A program made the translations under genes and the position numbers. DNA of 64,000 nucleotides from CAZQHK01 sp964593455. Lineage in GTDB: Bacteria; Muiribacteriota; CAYSPT01. The notes beneath the pieces were generated by a model, which saw only the letters and a program-made list of their open reading frames with translations, ran no database searches and was not told where the DNA came from. Each line of letters opens with the position of its first letter. The first letter of the stretch is position 1. Where the stretch lies: contig CAZQHK010000006.1 in NCBI GenBank assembly GCA_964593455.1, positions 71,231-135,230 on the forward strand. The letters are read 5' to 3'. Shown in pieces: positions 16,608 to 25,484 of this stretch.

Positions 16608-18080
16608 TTGGAGAAAAATATCATTGTTGACTGCTCGGGTGATGAAGTGCGAGTCGGTATTACCGAAAACGGGTACCTGGTCGAACTTTACATGGAGCGG
16701 GAAGAAAAACGCAAGATTGTTGGGAACATCTACAAGGGCCGGGTAACCAATGTACTACCTGGAATGCAGTCCGCGTTTGTTCATGTCGGGATTAAAAAAG
16801 ACGTGTTCCTCTACATCGGCGATATAGAGGGTTTCAGACCCGAAGAGTCTGATGACATGCTGTTGGAGGAATCGGCCCCGATTACCATCAATGAGCTTCT
16901 GCAGATGGGACAGAAGATAGATATTCAGATCCTCAAGGAACCGATCGGTACGAAAGGGGCGCGGGGGACCACGTACCTGACATTGCCCGGACGGTACCTG
17001 GTGCTCATGCCCGGTATCGATCATGTCGGGGTCTCCAGACGGATCGAAGAAGGGGAACGGGAACGGCTCAGGGAGATCGGCCATGCCATTCAGCCTCCCG
17101 ATATGGGATTGATTCTCCGGACCGTGGCGGAAGGTAAAAAAGAGGAAGAACTGAAAACCGATCTTAATTTTCTACTGAAACTCTGGCAGAAGATCCAGTC
17201 CCGGGAGAAGCAGGCGACGGCACCTTCGCTGCTTTACCATGATCTCGACCTGGTGCAGCGAATGGCCCGTGACCTTTTTACTGAAGATGTGACCCGGTTC
17301 GTGATTAACAGTCCTCGGAAGTACACCGAACTTTTAGAGTTCATCGAGACGTTTACCTTTTCGTCTTCCTTCGCGGCCCGGGTTGAATTATATGAGGGTT
17401 TCGTTCCTGTTTTCGAGAAATACGGGCTTGAAGCCGAGATCGCCCGGGCATTAAAACGCAAGGTGTGGCTCAAGTCCGGCGGTTACATAGTTATCGAGCG
17501 TACGGAAGCCCTGAGCACCATCGATGTCAACACCGGTAAATTCGTCGGTAAAGTGAATCTGGAAGAAACGGTGTTCAAAAACAATATGGAAGCGGTACCC
17601 GCGATTGTACGGCAGGTGCGGCTGCGTGACATCGGGGGGATTATCGTAGTTGACTTCATAGACATGCGTGACTTGAAACACCGGGAACAGGTGGTTGAGT
17701 ACCTGAAAAGTGAGCTCGAACGAGACAAATCGAAGAGCAACATATTGCCGATCAACGAGTTCGGCTTGTTGGAAATAACCCGTAAACGAGTCGGTAAAGG
17801 CCTCGACCAGATCTGCAAATCCAGCTGCCCGTACTGCCGGGGGGGAGGGCAGGTTCTGTCGCCGGAGTACATCGCCGAAAAAGTACGCCGGCAGCTACTG
17901 CACATCGCGGAAGACACCCTCAGCCGCTTCCTGTCCGTGACGGTTCACCCCGAGGTGGCCGCGGTTCTGCGCGGCGTTGATGACGAGAGGCTCTATCTGC
18001 TCGAAGACCAGTTGCGGAAACGAGTCCAGGTTATTGCCGATACTGCCCGGCACATCGAAGATGTGGATATCGGTACCTGA
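16608..18080 (+). CDS. rng: Ribonuclease G/E family endoribonuclease
   Basis: Endoribonuclease of 490 residues, the RNase G length, without the long degradosome-scaffold tail of RNase E. In order: an N-terminal S1 RNA-binding domain (about 38-120, NIYKGRVTNVLPGMQSAFVH), the 5'-sensor and DNase-I-like catalytic region with Asp306 (STIDVNTGKFVG) and Asp349 (VVDFIDMRD) as magnesium ligands, and the Zn-link region SSCPYCRGGG. It matures 16S rRNA and degrades mRNA. The TTG start is supported by a GGAGGTTGTAAG site and family N-terminal length. Its stop overlaps the next ATG by one base. Confidence 0.93.
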   Translation: MEKNIIVDCSGDEVRVGITENGYLVELYMEREEKRKIVGNIYKGRVTNVLPGMQSAFVHVGIKKDVFLYIGDIEGFRPEESDDMLLEESAPITINELLQMGQKIDIQILKEPIGTKGARGTTYLTLPGRYLVLMPGIDHVGVSRRIEEGERERLREIGHAIQPPDMGLILRTVAEGKKEEELKTDLNFLLKLWQKIQSREKQATAPSLLYHDLDLVQRMARDLFTEDVTRFVINSPRKYTELLEFIETFTFSSSFAARVELYEGFVPVFEKYGLEAEIARALKRKVWLKSGGYIVIERTEALSTIDVNTGKFVGKVNLEETVFKNNMEAVPAIVRQVRLRDIGGIIVVDFIDMRDLKHREQVVEYLKSELERDKSKSNILPINEFGLLEITRKRVGKGLDQICKSSCPYCRGGGQVLSPEYIAEKVRRQLLHIAEDTLSRFLSVTVHPEVAAVLRGVDDERLYLLEDQLRKRVQVIADTARHIEDVDIGT

Positions 18081-18553
18081 TGAGAAAGGAATATTCCATG
18101 TCTAAACCTACTGAAGACCGGTGGAACCATCACGATCGTTCGTTCTGGGAAAAGAACCACAATATCATCCGCACGAAACTCGGGGGAGTGGTGGAATATC
18201 CCAACCTGGTATGTTGCGGATACGACTTGTTCAAAGATCTGGTGGGAAAGGTTTCCTGGATGGAGATGTTTTACCTGCTCCTGAAGGGCAGGCTTCCCAA
18301 AAAGCCTGTGCTCAGGCTGCTCGACGCTATCTGTGCCTGCACGTCATATCCCGATCCGCGTATCTGGCCGCACCGGGTAGGAAGACTTTCGGCGGCCATG
18401 AAACCCATACAAGGAGCGGCGTTAGCGGCATCGTTGGCGGCGCTTGATGCGAGGATGTTCGGGTGCACCAGCCTGGCCCGAACGGTGGCTTTTTTGAGTG
18501 GACTCGTAAAACGGGGAGTCACTCCGGACACGGTGGATACTATAAAGAGGTAC

Positions 18554-18582
18554 TTGACAGCTGTTAAGAGAAAAATTATAAT
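18554..18582 (+). promoter_or_regulatory. Consensus sigma70 promoter for the rplU operon
   Basis: Perfect -35 (TTGACA, 18554-18559), 17-base spacer and perfect -10 (TATAAT, 18577-18582). It lies inside the 3' end of the truncated citrate-synthase-like frame, faces rplU, and would give a leader of about 450 bases. Confidence 0.8.
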
Positions 18583-18602
18583 TGTCTGCACCTGTTATGT
18601 CA

Positions 18603-18636
18603 ACCACCACCGGTCTCACTGGCCGGTGGTGGTGGA
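18603..18636 (+). promoter_or_regulatory. GC-rich hairpin at the start of the rplU leader
   Basis: Inverted repeat CCACCACCGG / CCGGTGGTGG around a short loop, starting about 15 bases after the predicted transcription start. It has no T-run directly after it, so it looks more like a leader structure than a terminator. Confidence 0.5.
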
Positions 18637-18649
18637 TATTAGAGTCTAG

Positions 18650-19039
18650 TTTTAAGACTTTTTCGCAGGTTGCGTAGAAGATTTATGCAGAGTCATACCC
18701 CGGCTCGGCCGGGGTATCCAGGAGTAAGATTAAAGTGCCTTGCATGGTAAGAGTTTAGCATGGTTCTTGGAATGGCCACAGGGCGGGACGAACAGGTATT
18801 GCTACTGGACAATGTCGCGAGATGAGTAGGATCGGACAGACCTCATAGGGACCTCTTTCCACTCCTCTTGCTTTAAAAATCTCAATCTCCTGCTTGCGTT
18901 AAGAATATCTGTGTGGGAAGTGAGGTGTATTGCCCGGACAAGTTCCCACCCACCCTCTATGCGTGAGTGTAGAAAGTAAGGGCGATGACACTTTTTTGGT
19001 TGCGGCCGGCAGGCCGCTTTAAGAGAGGAGGCCCCTGAG
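18650..19039 (+). other. rplU leader / intergenic region
   Basis: 390 bases without a credible gene. It holds a second strong hairpin (ATACCCCGG, loop CTCGG, CCGGGGTAT at about 18697-18719), a diverged family A repeat (18852-18981) and, just before rplU, the GAGAGGAGG ribosome-binding site. Ribosomal L21 operons often have autoregulatory leaders; whether this one does cannot be told from sequence. Confidence 0.5.
18852..18981. repeat. Diverged family A repeat in the rplU leader
   Basis: CTCTTTCCACTCCTCTTGCTTTAAAAATCTCAATCTC-like stretch (18852-18889, compare 39710-39750), a GAATATC plus GTGGGAAGTGAGGTGTA stretch (18904-18928), and the end motif GTGTAGAAAGTAAGG at 18967-18981. Confidence 0.65.
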
Positions 19040-19357
19040 ATGTACGCTATTATCGAAGAAGGGGGCAAACAGTACCGCGTTTCCGAAAACGAAACGATCC
19101 AGGTGGAGATGTTGACTCAGGACATTTCTTCTACCTATGAGAATACAAGGGTTCTGCTGGTTAATGACGGTGACAAGCACCATATTGGCAAACCTTACGT
19201 ATCCGGAGCGAAAGTCACCGCTACGGTGGTTGGCCATGGAAAAGGCAAAAAGGTCAGAGTCTTCAAGTACAAGCGCAAAACCGCTTACCGGCGGCTGCGT
19301 GGGCATCGGCAGCCTTATACCGAACTGAAGATCGAAAAGATCGAACTTACGGCCTGA
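19040..19357 (+). CDS. rplU: 50S ribosomal protein L21
   Basis: Ribosomal protein L21, 105 residues, normal for the family; it binds 23S rRNA in the large subunit. Typical start MYAIIEEGGKQYRV and C-terminal KTAYRRLRGHRQPYTELKI with its basic RNA-binding residues. A strong GAGAGGAGG site lies 10 bases before the ATG. It is the first gene of the rplU-prp-rpmA-obg-nadD block and is probably driven by the consensus promoter at 18554. Confidence 0.97.
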   Translation: MYAIIEEGGKQYRVSENETIQVEMLTQDISSTYENTRVLLVNDGDKHHIGKPYVSGAKVTATVVGHGKGKKVRVFKYKRKTAYRRLRGHRQPYTELKIEKIELTA

Positions 19358-19370
19358 TCGGGTAACCGTT

Positions 19371-19832
19371 ATGGTGGAAGTTACTATCTACCGGTATGAA
19401 GATGGGCGGCCGCGGGGATTCCGGGTATCGGGTCACGCGCGGCCGCCGGTGGAAAAACCGTCGTCCCCTGGGCAATGGCCGGTAGATAATTATTCGGACC
19501 GGGCCTGGCGGACACAGCTGAAAGCCAGCGGAGTGTGTGGCGGCGTGTCGGCTCTGGTGTTACATACGGTCACCGCGTTGAGACACCGGCTCGGCCTGGA
19601 AGTAGAGTATCGAATCGGCCCGGGCGGCACCGTGTGCTGTCTGCCCGATATCGTTCCCGATAATAAAGAGGAACGCGCGGAGTTTCTATTGGATGTTATG
19701 ATAGATTCTATTGAGCGAATGGCCAAAGAATATGGGGATTTCATGCAGGTTACCGATAGCATATCGGTTGACAATACAGCAGGCGCCACGATGGAGACTT
19801 ACGAGGAGGAGGTGAAGTCACATGGCGCATAA
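19371..19832 (+). CDS. Prp-like ribosomal-processing cysteine protease (DUF464/YsxB)
   Basis: Member of the Prp/YsxB family, always found between L21 and L27. In Firmicutes Prp removes an N-terminal extension from L27. The His-Cys pair is present as His22 (VSGHA) and Cys56 (SGVCGGVSAL), but the segment between them is about 20 residues longer than usual (153 residues in total against about 110). The downstream L27 starts directly at MAHKKGKG with no cleavable extension, so the classical substrate is missing. The gene overlaps rpmA by 11 bases. Confidence 0.75.
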   Translation: MVEVTIYRYEDGRPRGFRVSGHARPPVEKPSSPGQWPVDNYSDRAWRTQLKASGVCGGVSALVLHTVTALRHRLGLEVEYRIGPGGTVCCLPDIVPDNKEERAEFLLDVMIDSIERMAKEYGDFMQVTDSISVDNTAGATMETYEEEVKSHGA

Positions 19833-20085
19833 GAAAGGAAAAGGCAGCACCTCAAACGGGCGCGACAGCCATTCAAAGCGATTGGGCGTGAAACGCTATG
19901 GCGGCCAGTTCGTGAACGCAGGCACAATCCTGATCCGGCAAAGAGGAACAAAGATCCATCCCGGTGAGAACGTGAAGCGGGGCGGTGATGACACGTTGTT
20001 TGCTACAGCCAGTGGTTACGTTTTGTATAGAAGAGGACTGTCAGGCCGGAAGTTGGTTTCGGTCCTGCCCGAGGCTGCAGCCTGA
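19822..20085 (+). CDS. rpmA: 50S ribosomal protein L27
   Basis: Ribosomal protein L27, 87 residues, whose N-terminus reaches the peptidyl-transferase centre. It starts MAHKKGKGSTSNGRDS, the mature form without the Firmicutes-type N-terminal extension; the in-frame codons upstream run into a stop (TGA at 19813) within nine bases. A GAGGAGGTG site precedes it. It overlaps the end of the Prp-like gene by 11 bases. Confidence 0.97.
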   Translation: MAHKKGKGSTSNGRDSHSKRLGVKRYGGQFVNAGTILIRQRGTKIHPGENVKRGGDDTLFATASGYVLYRRGLSGRKLVSVLPEAAA

Positions 20086-20104
20086 TACACCAGAATAATT
20101 CACG

Positions 20105-20235
20105 AATGTTCGTAGCGAGGTGAAGAAAATGGCCGCAGATGCAAGACGCGTGCAGGGAAATGCACGGAGTCGTACCGATTGGTACGATGAGTACATTTTT
20201 CAAGCGCAACGCAGTAGGTGTGGTCATTTACGAGC
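20105..20235 (-). repeat. Family B dispersed palindromic repeat
   Basis: Lies in the 186-base gap between rpmA and obg. On the minus strand it contains CTGCGTTGCGCTTG, a central CGTACC-AATC-GGTACG palindrome and CTTGCATCTGCGGCC. The same order (CTGCGTTG, TACG palindrome, CTTGAATCTGC) occurs at 52286-52385, and the first part at 47872-47918. Confidence 0.65.
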
Positions 20236-20271
20236 CATAGCAGAAAATTTTGTGAATTATTCGGGATAAAC

Positions 20272-21282
20272 ATGCTCGTTGACCAGATAAAGATATTTGT
20301 TAAAGCTGGTACGGGCGGGGATGGATGCGTCAGTTTCAGGCGGGAAAAGTATATACCCAGGGGAGGCCCTAACGGAGGAGACGGCGGTAACGGCGGCGAC
20401 GTCGTACTGGTTGCATCTTCCAATGTGCACTCCCTTTTTCATTTCAAGAGAAAACGCCACTTCCACGCCGCCCGCGGCTGGCACGGGTCCGGAAAGGACA
20501 GGACCGGGCGTGACGGTAAGGGACGTGAAGTGCCGGTGCCACCGGGTACCGAAGTAATCGACCGTGACACGGGCGAGCGTCTGGGCGAACTGCTGGTGGT
20601 AGGAGACTGTTTTCTAGTGGCGCGTGGGGGGCGTGGAGGCAAGGGTAATGCCCGGTTTGCCACTCCCACCCTGCAGGCTCCGCGGATTTTCGAGCCGGGA
20701 GAACCCGGCGAGGAACGGTGGTTGGTGTTGACGCTCCGTCTGCGTTCCGATGCCGGCCTGATAGGTTTTCCCAGTGCTGGAAAATCAACGCTCATATCAA
20801 AGGTATCTTCCGCCTCACCAAAGATTGCCGACTACCCCTTTACTACTTTGGAACCGTTTCTCGGAGTGGTTCCGCTTCCCGGGGAGCGGTCGATGATTTT
20901 GGCTGATGTGCCCGGTTTGATAGAGGGAGCGCATGCGGGAAGTGGTCTCGGCGACCGGTTTTTACGGCATATAGAGCATACACGGGTGCTGGTGCATCTG
21001 ATTGATGTCTCTCCTTTTTCCGATCGCGATCCGGTATCTGATTTGGGCGTTATCAATCGAGAGATAGAGCAGTACAATCCGTCCCTGCTGGAAAAACCCC
21101 AGATAGTGGTTGCCAACAAGATAGATCTTCCGGGAGCATCGGAACGGGTGAAACTCCTGGATGACCATCTTCCCGGTCAGAGAGTGTTTCGGATTTCCGC
21201 CCTTACCGGTCAGGGCCTGGATGAACTTTTGGAGCACATCTGGACACAGCTTGCCCGCTTGGATAATTCGGCTTCGGTTTGA
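20272..21282 (+). CDS. obg: Obg GTPase (ribosome assembly)
   Basis: Obg/CgtA GTPase of 336 residues that acts in large-subunit assembly and stress responses. The N-terminal glycine-rich Obg fold (about 1-158) contains GGDGGNGGDV repeats. The G domain follows with Walker A GFPSAGKST (165-173), DVPGLIEGA (G3) and ANKIDLP (G4). It lacks the optional C-terminal OCT domain. The ATG at 20272 matches the family start MLVDQIKIFVKAG; the frame extends upstream to 20218 but that part is not conserved. It follows L27 as in most bacteria. Confidence 0.95.
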   Translation: MLVDQIKIFVKAGTGGDGCVSFRREKYIPRGGPNGGDGGNGGDVVLVASSNVHSLFHFKRKRHFHAARGWHGSGKDRTGRDGKGREVPVPPGTEVIDRDTGERLGELLVVGDCFLVARGGRGGKGNARFATPTLQAPRIFEPGEPGEERWLVLTLRLRSDAGLIGFPSAGKSTLISKVSSASPKIADYPFTTLEPFLGVVPLPGERSMILADVPGLIEGAHAGSGLGDRFLRHIEHTRVLVHLIDVSPFSDRDPVSDLGVINREIEQYNPSLLEKPQIVVANKIDLPGASERVKLLDDHLPGQRVFRISALTGQGLDELLEHIWTQLARLDNSASV

Positions 21283-21295
21283 AAGGCGGTACCTT

Positions 21296-21916
21296 ATGAA
21301 GTGTATTGGTATATTGGGAGGGACCTTTGATCCGATCCACATCGGTCATCTCATGATGGCCGAGGAAGCAGCTGCCGCGCTTGATCTGGACAGGGTTTTC
21401 TTTATTCCCAACAGACAGCCTCCCCATAAGGATGAAGAGGGAGTTACGCCGCCTGATGACCGGTATCTGATGACCCTAAAAGCAACGGCCGGTAATGAGT
21501 TGTTCCATGTATCGAGAATCGAGCTGGAACGGGAAGGACCTTCTTTCACTATCGATACGGTTCTCGATATCAAAGAGAAAATTCAAGACGGTTCAGAGTT
21601 GAATATCAGTGAAAAAACAAAGATTTTTCTTATCATCGGGATGGATAGCCTGCTCGATCTGAAAAACTGGAAAGATCCTCAAAAACTCGTTAGTGAAGTC
21701 ATATTGGCAGTGGCTCCGCGTCCCGGTTGCTCGAATGACTCCATCCCCGGTTGGCTGCTGGAGAAAACGGTTTTCCTTCCGATGCCGGCTATTGACTTGT
21801 CTTCCTCGCGGATACGACAGCGGGTCAGGTGCGGAAAACCCATCCGTTATCTGGTACCGCCTTCGGTTGAGGAGTATATAAAAACAAAGGGTTTATACCG
21901 CCCGGCATCGGAATGA
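21296..21916 (+). CDS. nadD: Nicotinate-nucleotide adenylyltransferase
   Basis: NadD, 206 residues, adenylates nicotinate mononucleotide in NAD synthesis. N-terminal GGTFDPIHIGHL carries the nucleotidyltransferase HxGH motif (His15, His18); the C-terminal SSSRIRQRV is the ISSTxxR-type phosphate-binding motif. The ATG at 21296 gives the family N-terminus MKCIGILGG; the longer frame to 21161 overlaps obg. It starts 13 bases after obg, a common order. Confidence 0.93.
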   Translation: MKCIGILGGTFDPIHIGHLMMAEEAAAALDLDRVFFIPNRQPPHKDEEGVTPPDDRYLMTLKATAGNELFHVSRIELEREGPSFTIDTVLDIKEKIQDGSELNISEKTKIFLIIGMDSLLDLKNWKDPQKLVSEVILAVAPRPGCSNDSIPGWLLEKTVFLPMPAIDLSSSRIRQRVRCGKPIRYLVPPSVEEYIKTKGLYRPASE

Positions 21917-22053
21917 AGAAAACCTCCCGAGCGGTTGATTTTTCCTCCTTTAAAGGTGTGGTATTATTGAAGCATGACCATAGATTCAGAACCGCTTAGG
22001 CCCCGTGTACAGTATGAAAAAGGTATATCACGAGTAATGAAAATCGATCCCTG

Positions 22054-22959
22054 ATGCCGGAACCTCTGAATAACAATAAAAAACCAATCATTATCGTTGT
22101 TCTGGTGCTGCTGGTGGCAAGCTTGTATCTGTACGGACGGATAGCGGTTTACCCGGACTTGAAAAAGCGTCCGTTTGAGGGGCTCTTGTATCCTAACTAC
22201 GTGTTTCTCCTGCTGGGAGTCGATCATCGGTTCGGTTCGGTGAGATCGGACACCATGCTGCTGGTTCACGCTGACAGTATCAAGCAATTTGTTGATGTAG
22301 TTTCTCTTCCCCGGGACACCAGGGCCCTTATTTCCGGGCACGGGTTTGCCAAACTCGGGCATGCTTTCGCGTATGGGGGCATCAAATTGGCCCGGCAGAC
22401 GGTTGAGGATATGATTGGTGTAAAGATCGATCATACGGTGACGGTTAACATCAACGGATTCGAGGAGATCGTCGATTTGCTTGGTGGGGTGACCATCGAG
22501 ATAGAAGAAGACATGCAGTATGAAGACCGGGCACAGGGTTTGAGGATCGATCTCAAAAAAGGCAGTAGCCATCTATCCGGGCCGGAAGCGATGCAGTATG
22601 TCCGGTTTCGCGAAAAGAAATTTGGCGACCTCGGACGTCTTAAACGCCAGCAAAAGTTTCTGGCTAAAATGAAAAAAAAGTTGCAAACACCGCTTCATCT
22701 CGCGACATTGACTAAACTGCTGCAGACTATCCTATCCTATGTAGAGACAGATGTTTCTCTGCCCACACTTCTCTGCCTGGTGCTGCGTTTTCGCACCATC
22801 GATCGGTCAAATATCCGGTTTTGCACTCTTGGCGGAACACCGGACTATCAAAACGGAGTCAGTTATTTTATCCCTAACAGCAGGGATATTTTCCGTTTAC
22901 GTCACTTGATCAAGGTCTCAGGGAGGGGAAAATGGTATCTTCTCGTCAACGAAGAGTAG
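22054..22959 (+). CDS. LytR-CpsA-Psr (LCP) family protein
   Basis: LCP phosphotransferase-like protein of 301 residues. LCP proteins attach undecaprenyl-linked polymers to peptidoglycan or, in some Gram-negatives, to other acceptors. One N-terminal membrane helix (IIIVVLVLLVASLYLYG) is followed by the LCP domain with LLGVDHR, RSDTMLLVH, VVSLPRDTRA and the arginine-rich YVRFREKKFGDLGRLKRQQ. It overlaps the O-antigen-ligase-like gene by 28 bases, suggesting that both work on one surface polymer. Confidence 0.85.
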   Translation: MPEPLNNNKKPIIIVVLVLLVASLYLYGRIAVYPDLKKRPFEGLLYPNYVFLLLGVDHRFGSVRSDTMLLVHADSIKQFVDVVSLPRDTRALISGHGFAKLGHAFAYGGIKLARQTVEDMIGVKIDHTVTVNINGFEEIVDLLGGVTIEIEEDMQYEDRAQGLRIDLKKGSSHLSGPEAMQYVRFREKKFGDLGRLKRQQKFLAKMKKKLQTPLHLATLTKLLQTILSYVETDVSLPTLLCLVLRFRTIDRSNIRFCTLGGTPDYQNGVSYFIPNSRDIFRLRHLIKVSGRGKWYLLVNEE

Positions 22960-25484
22960 CCGCTCGGACCTCTGGATCTTCCTTTGATACCGCGGTTATA
23001 GTACGTCTGATCTTATATACTGCATGCCTGTTGGTCTCGTTGTTTTTCTGGCGCGATACCCGGTCGAGTTTTCTCATCCCCAAAGCGGTAATAGCTATCA
23101 ACCTGGCTATCATCGGAGCGTCAGTTTGGCTGGTTTTGTGGTCCTACGGTTTTCTGAAATTGCCCCACACAAAGTTGACCGGCCCGCTGTTTGCGCTCCT
23201 GGGAGTGTTCTTACTTTCAATCCCCGGCTGTGTCTCCCTGCCTGATGCAATGGAAGCGCTCTCGCGGGTATTTGCCTATGTTGCTTTATTTTATCTGACG
23301 GTGTCGGTTATACGTAAAGGGGAACAGGTCAGACTAATCTATCTGTTGCTGGTTTTTGCCGGCACCACAGCCTCCTGCCTTGCCATTATGGAGTACCACG
23401 GTATCAGGATCTGGGATTGGTCGGAGAAAGTCGGTCGTCTAAGTATTATTTCAACCTTTGGAAATCCCAATTACCTGGCCGGTTTCCTGGTGGCGGTCAT
23501 ACCGCTCGGGTTATCAATGGTTCTCCATAAAATTAAAGGATTTCTGCTACAACCGCTCAATTCCGGGTGTTTGATTATGCTCTCATGCGTGGTAATTACC
23601 CAGACCAGGGGGTCCTGGCTAGCGCTGGCGGTGGCTATCCCGGCGTTAGTCATTCTCATGCTTCAGAGTGCCGTCGGCCAATGGTTTCGTGAACATATCG
23701 GCCCTCTGCTGGCCTTCATGTTGATTGGATTTGTTCTCCTGACGGCTGTTGTTGTGATTTTCGGTCCGGGAGAGCTCAGCGTTGATCGTTTGTTTTCCGG
23801 GCACAACATTATCCAGCGGTTTCTGGTCTGGCAAGTTACTTTGAACATGGTGCGCGATTATCCTTTGTTTGGAGTTGGTTTGGGTAACTTCAAAGTGCAC
23901 TATATGCAGTATCAGGCTGATTTCTTGGAAGATCCGGCTAACAAGCGGTATATCCCATTTAATGGGAAGGCGGTGCAATCCCATAATGACTATCTCCAAC
24001 TACTGGCGGAAACCGGTCTTTTTGGGGTGCTTGTTCTGGGATGGGTCTTGTATCGGCTTATGCGGATTTTTCTCCCGCTTCTGTCGGTTCAATCACCAGC
24101 CGGCGATGAAACATTCTACCTGGCGGGGGCGGCCGCCTCACTGATAGGGGTTGCCACCCATGCTGTGGTCAGTTTTCCGCTTCATCTACCGGCGACTTCC
24201 CTGGTGGTCTGCCTGGTGGCCGGAATCGCCGCCGGTTGGGGAAGCAGGATCTTTTTAGGCAAGGGTTCTACCGGCTCTGATACCGAAGATTCCTATCGTT
24301 CAAAACCCCCGTTTGACGGGACTCAAATAATCATAATAGTGTTCGTTTCTATCGTTGCAGTCATTGGTATTTTCAAGATTAACGGTACCTGGGTAGCATA
24401 TACCTTCTGGAAAGACGGGCTCGGTGCCCTGGGAGAAAAGGAACTTTCCCAGCAGGAGCGGTATATAAGCGCTGCCGAACTATGTGCCAGAGCATTGAAA
24501 TTCGCTCCCAATAACGGTGCTATACGAGCTAATTACGCGGATTTTATTGCCCGGAGTGTCGAGCACCTGCCGCTGGAAGATGCACGCCCGGCACTTGAAC
24601 AGGCCATCAGGGAGTATGAAAAATCGGCCCGCAACTATATGAAACGAGAATTGTATAACGATATAGGAAATGTGTATATGCGTCTTCAGGACTTTGAAAA
24701 TGCAGAAAAAGCTTATAAAAAGGGAGTACGAATAGATCCTACCTACAACCTGGTGAAGAAAAACCTCGGTAATTTTTATTTGAAGACCCAACAGTACGAC
24801 AAAGCCGAGAAATACTTTTCAGATGCCCTCGAACTCTACCATAAACAACCGGTTGTCTGGTTGAATGTCGGACTTATCAGGCAGCAATCGGGGAGATTGA
24901 GCGAAGCCGCCGTGGCCTTCCAGAATGCGTCCCGATTATCACCGGCCAATCCGAAGCCGCTTTACTTTCTGGCCCAAATTGAGGAAGGACAGGGGCAGTT
25001 TACCGCCGCCGCCGAACACTACCGCACGTCGCTGATTATGTCGGAACGTCGCCTGACAGAATCCGGATATGATGCAGAAAAAGATCCCCTCCTGATGACG
25101 ATACGACACCGGATGGGAGTCATGCTCGGGCGGACGAACCGTCTGGAAGAATCAGTGGAAGCTTTGAAAGCAGCCAGAGCAATGAAGCCCGACAATGAGT
25201 CCATCCTTTGTGATCTGGGTGTCGCTCTGGGCCAGAAGGGTGCTTTAACTGAAGCCGTTACGGTTTTCGAGGAGGGTCTGGAGTATAATCCCGCGTCTTC
25301 GAGTCTGCTTCTCAACCTGGGGATCGCCTATATGAGACTGATGCGCTTCAGCCGGGCCCGGCGCATCCTTGAACGGCTAATAGACAGCCGGCCGCAGTCA
25401 CGTAGTGCTGCTACCGCCAGGCAGATGCTCGAAGATTTAGACCAGACAATGGAAAAGAAGCAAACAATTAATCTCAATGACTGA
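22932..25484 (+). CDS. O-antigen ligase-like membrane protein with C-terminal TPR domain
   Basis: Large protein of 850 residues. About 12 membrane helices over residues 20-480 enclose the Wzy/WaaL periplasmic loop, whose hallmark AVQSHNDYLQLLAETGLFG is visible near residue 350. The C-terminal third (about 500-840) is a string of TPR repeats (FENAEKAYKKGVRIDP, YDKAEKYFSDALELY). Such O-antigen ligase/polymerase-TPR fusions transfer or polymerise surface polysaccharides. The start ATG lies inside the LCP gene, and the stop overlaps tgt by 8 bases. Confidence 0.85.
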   Translation: MVSSRQRRVAARTSGSSFDTAVIVRLILYTACLLVSLFFWRDTRSSFLIPKAVIAINLAIIGASVWLVLWSYGFLKLPHTKLTGPLFALLGVFLLSIPGCVSLPDAMEALSRVFAYVALFYLTVSVIRKGEQVRLIYLLLVFAGTTASCLAIMEYHGIRIWDWSEKVGRLSIISTFGNPNYLAGFLVAVIPLGLSMVLHKIKGFLLQPLNSGCLIMLSCVVITQTRGSWLALAVAIPALVILMLQSAVGQWFREHIGPLLAFMLIGFVLLTAVVVIFGPGELSVDRLFSGHNIIQRFLVWQVTLNMVRDYPLFGVGLGNFKVHYMQYQADFLEDPANKRYIPFNGKAVQSHNDYLQLLAETGLFGVLVLGWVLYRLMRIFLPLLSVQSPAGDETFYLAGAAASLIGVATHAVVSFPLHLPATSLVVCLVAGIAAGWGSRIFLGKGSTGSDTEDSYRSKPPFDGTQIIIIVFVSIVAVIGIFKINGTWVAYTFWKDGLGALGEKELSQQERYISAAELCARALKFAPNNGAIRANYADFIARSVEHLPLEDARPALEQAIREYEKSARNYMKRELYNDIGNVYMRLQDFENAEKAYKKGVRIDPTYNLVKKNLGNFYLKTQQYDKAEKYFSDALELYHKQPVVWLNVGLIRQQSGRLSEAAVAFQNASRLSPANPKPLYFLAQIEEGQGQFTAAAEHYRTSLIMSERRLTESGYDAEKDPLLMTIRHRMGVMLGRTNRLEESVEALKAARAMKPDNESILCDLGVALGQKGALTEAVTVFEEGLEYNPASSSLLLNLGIAYMRLMRFSRARRILERLIDSRPQSRSAATARQMLEDLDQTMEKKQTINLND

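Larger units (their letters stand above)
18098..18649 (+). pseudogene. Citrate synthase/citryl-CoA lyase-like protein, C-terminally truncated
   Basis: The first 150 or so residues match the N-terminal large domain of a citrate-synthase-superfamily protein (GYDLFKDLVGKVSWMEMFYLLLKGRLPKK is the tell-tale segment, and a run of small-residue helices follows). Functional members are at least 250-380 residues and need later His and Asp residues, which are absent. After about 18545 the frame enters a consensus promoter and a hairpin and ends in unrelated residues, so the 3' half is lost. The ATG at 18098 has an AAGGA site; an ATG at 18080 overlaps the RNase G stop. Probably a decaying gene rather than a short functional protein. 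Confidence 0.65.
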
